Source of the DNA: Flavobacterium psychrophilum
Lineage (GTDB): Bacteria; Bacteroidota; Bacteroidia; Flavobacteriales; Flavobacteriaceae
DNA: 6,505 bases
Direction of reading: 5' to 3'
Assembly (NCBI GenBank): GCA_945897545.1
Contig: CAMDGJ010000161.1
Span: forward strand, 1 to 6,505
Each line of letters starts with the position of its first letter. The first letter of the stretch is position 1. Below the pieces are notes generated by a model. That model searched no databases, had not been told where the DNA came from, and saw nothing but the letters and a program-made list of their open reading frames with translations. This document shows positions 5,551 to 6,505 of the stretch, in pieces. The position numbers and the translations under genes are program-made.

Positions 5551-5558
5551 TATATTTG
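5551..5558 (+). promoter_or_regulatory. Candidate -7 promoter box for the DUF4870 operon
   Basis: TATATTTG matches the Bacteroidota -7 consensus TAnnTTTG exactly and is followed by CA, as often seen. Transcription would begin about 20 bp before the ATG at 5588. No clear TTTG -33 element is found 19-21 bp upstream, so the promoter may be weak or need an activator. Confidence 0.45.
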
Positions 5559-5587
5559 CATAAGAAATTACTATATACATTTACACT

Positions 5588-6043
5588 ATGGAAACAACCA
5601 ATCAAAAAAACCTAGCCACATTTACTCATTTGAGTACATTGAGTCAATATTGTATTCCTTTTGGGAATTATATTTTTCCAATACTAATTTGGAGTACCAA
5701 TAAAGACAAGTCAGAATTTATTGATCATCATGGCAAGCAGGCCATTAACTTTCAATTGAGTATTTTATTGTATTCATTGGTACTTGCAATAATTGCTATA
5801 CCTATTTTAATTATTACGGTCTTTAGTAACATTCCTTTTAATTCGATTGTTAATGATGAGGAATTTATGATAAATCATTTTAGCATAGAAAATTTAACAG
5901 GAGTCGTAATTGTTGCATTAATGGCAATATTACTATTTGTTGGCCTGAAAGTTGCGGAATTCTTTTTGATCATTTATGCTTCGGTAAAAGCATCTAATGG
6001 AGAAAAATACAAGTATCCCCTGACGATACCTTTTATTAAATAA
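5588..6043 (+). CDS. DUF4870 domain small integral membrane protein
   Basis: This 151-residue protein has three or so hydrophobic segments (about 19-36, 57-80 and 104-132) separated by short polar loops, with a short cytoplasmic-looking N-terminus and no cleavable signal. The diagnostic part is the loop NKDKSEFIDHHGKQAINFQL (38-57), which matches the DUF4870 (Tic20-like) pattern in which D/E-x-H-GKQA-NFQ precedes the second membrane helix. The molecular function of the family is unknown to me. It is the first gene of a plus-strand cluster with a PadR regulator and a probable PspC-domain protein, which suggests a role in envelope homeostasis. The ATG at 5588 lies about 30 bp after a TATATTTG box and there is no strong Shine-Dalgarno. 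Confidence 0.85.
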   Translation: METTNQKNLATFTHLSTLSQYCIPFGNYIFPILIWSTNKDKSEFIDHHGKQAINFQLSILLYSLVLAIIAIPILIITVFSNIPFNSIVNDEEFMINHFSIENLTGVVIVALMAILLFVGLKVAEFFLIIYASVKASNGEKYKYPLTIPFIK

Positions 6044-6105
6044 TCACAATCAATTAATCAAAAAATGAACAGTTTAATTAAATCAAAAAAAACAAAAAGA
6101 GAATC

Positions 6106-6438
6106 ATGAACATTGAAAACACAAAAGCCCAAATGCGCAAAGGTGTTCTTGAGTTTTGCATCTTGTCAGTTATAAAAGACAAAGAAGCATACACTTCAGA
6201 AATATTAGATACTTTGAAAAACGCAAAATTACTGGTTGTGGAGGGAACGGTTTATCCGCTGCTTACCCGATTGAAAAATGACGGATTACTCAACTATCGT
6301 TGGGAAGAATCTTTATCCGGTCCGCCAAGAAAATATTATGGTTTGACCGAACTTGGACAGACATTTTTAAACGAATTAAATGGCACCTGGACAGAATTGT
6401 CTGATGCAGTAAACCTAATCACCAAACAAAAACTATAG
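6106..6438 (+). CDS. PadR-family transcriptional regulator
   Basis: This 110-residue winged-helix DNA-binding protein belongs to the short PadR type, with only a brief C-terminal helix after the DNA-binding domain. The helix-turn-helix runs through GVLEFCILSVI (13-23), YTSEILDTL (29-37) and the recognition helix EGTVYPLLTRLKNDGLL (46-62). The wing is YRWEESLSGPPRKYYGLTELG (64-84), whose GPPRKYY..T..G pattern is highly typical of PadR proteins. The C-terminal helix (about 85-108) should mediate dimerisation. PadR regulators usually repress neighbouring genes and often their own; here the likely targets are this operon's own members. It starts 62 bp after the DUF4870 stop, behind an AAAAAGAG purine stretch, and ends 2 bp before the next gene, so it is probably translationally coupled to it. 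Confidence 0.92.
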   Translation: MNIENTKAQMRKGVLEFCILSVIKDKEAYTSEILDTLKNAKLLVVEGTVYPLLTRLKNDGLLNYRWEESLSGPPRKYYGLTELGQTFLNELNGTWTELSDAVNLITKQKL

Positions 6439-6440
6439 TC

Positions 6441-6505
6441 ATGAACAAAACTGTAAACATAAATTTAGGCGGAATGTTCTTCCATATTGACGAAGATGCA
6501 TACCA
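6441..6505 (+). CDS. Probable PspC-domain protein, N-terminal fragment
   Basis: Twenty-one full codons are in the window, reading MNKTVNINLGGMFFHIDEDA then Y, after which the gene runs off the right edge. In Bacteroidota this N-terminus (NKTVxINLxGxxFxIDExAY) typically begins PspC-domain membrane proteins encoded directly after a PadR regulator. That identification rests on memory of the family and on context, since the PspC domain itself lies beyond the window. It starts 2 bp after the PadR stop codon, implying co-transcription and coupled translation. Confidence 0.75.
   Translation, partial: MNKTVNINLGGMFFHIDEDAY

Overview
The window is AT-rich DNA that reads as a Bacteroidota chromosome, most likely Flavobacterium or a close relative. 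The evidence is the protein style (a DnaJ with a reduced zinc-binding region, a DUF4442 hot-dog protein, a DUF4870-PadR-PspC cluster), TAnnTTTG-type promoter boxes, weak Shine-Dalgarno sequences and several intergenic repeats of a kind I associate with flavobacteria. The family assignments are from memory and no database search was run.

Minus strand, in order of transcription (right to left): a DUF4442 hot-dog protein (5356-4904) ending in a strong hairpin terminator; grpE (4577-3984) and dnaJ (3872-2751), the co-chaperones of DnaK, ending in a clear intrinsic terminator; an ABC transporter ATPase (2613-1651) and its NatB-like permease (1581-265), forming an ABC-2-type exporter pair; then the first 27 codons of a response regulator (81-1), cut by the window edge. 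Plus strand: a small DUF4870 membrane protein (5588-6043), a PadR-family regulator (6106-6438) and the start of a probable PspC-domain protein (6441 to the edge). The last two are 2 bp apart, so the three probably form one envelope-related operon that PadR may autoregulate.

The genes themselves are conventional. The unusual material is between and at the edges of genes. At least four different repeat types occur: a GCAAAG-rich repeat (114-162), a structured element with conserved-looking flanks around a perfect 11-bp stem (179-256), two inverted copies of a C/G-block hairpin repeat (1586-1611 and 1669-1694), and an AAATTC-rich imperfect inverted repeat (3886-3978). One C/G-block copy is translated as the last residues of the ABC ATPase. 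Its partner lies 4 bp before the permease start codon, so the mRNA can fold into a long hairpin over that start.

Upstream of grpE is a good -24/-12 (sigma-54-like) element with exact GG-N10-GC spacing, preceded by a TGACA direct repeat. The response regulator at the left edge resembles, in its first residues, flavobacterial NtrC-type sigma-54 activators, which would fit, but its output domain lies outside the window. I see no defence system, CRISPR array, transposase gene, tRNA or rRNA.
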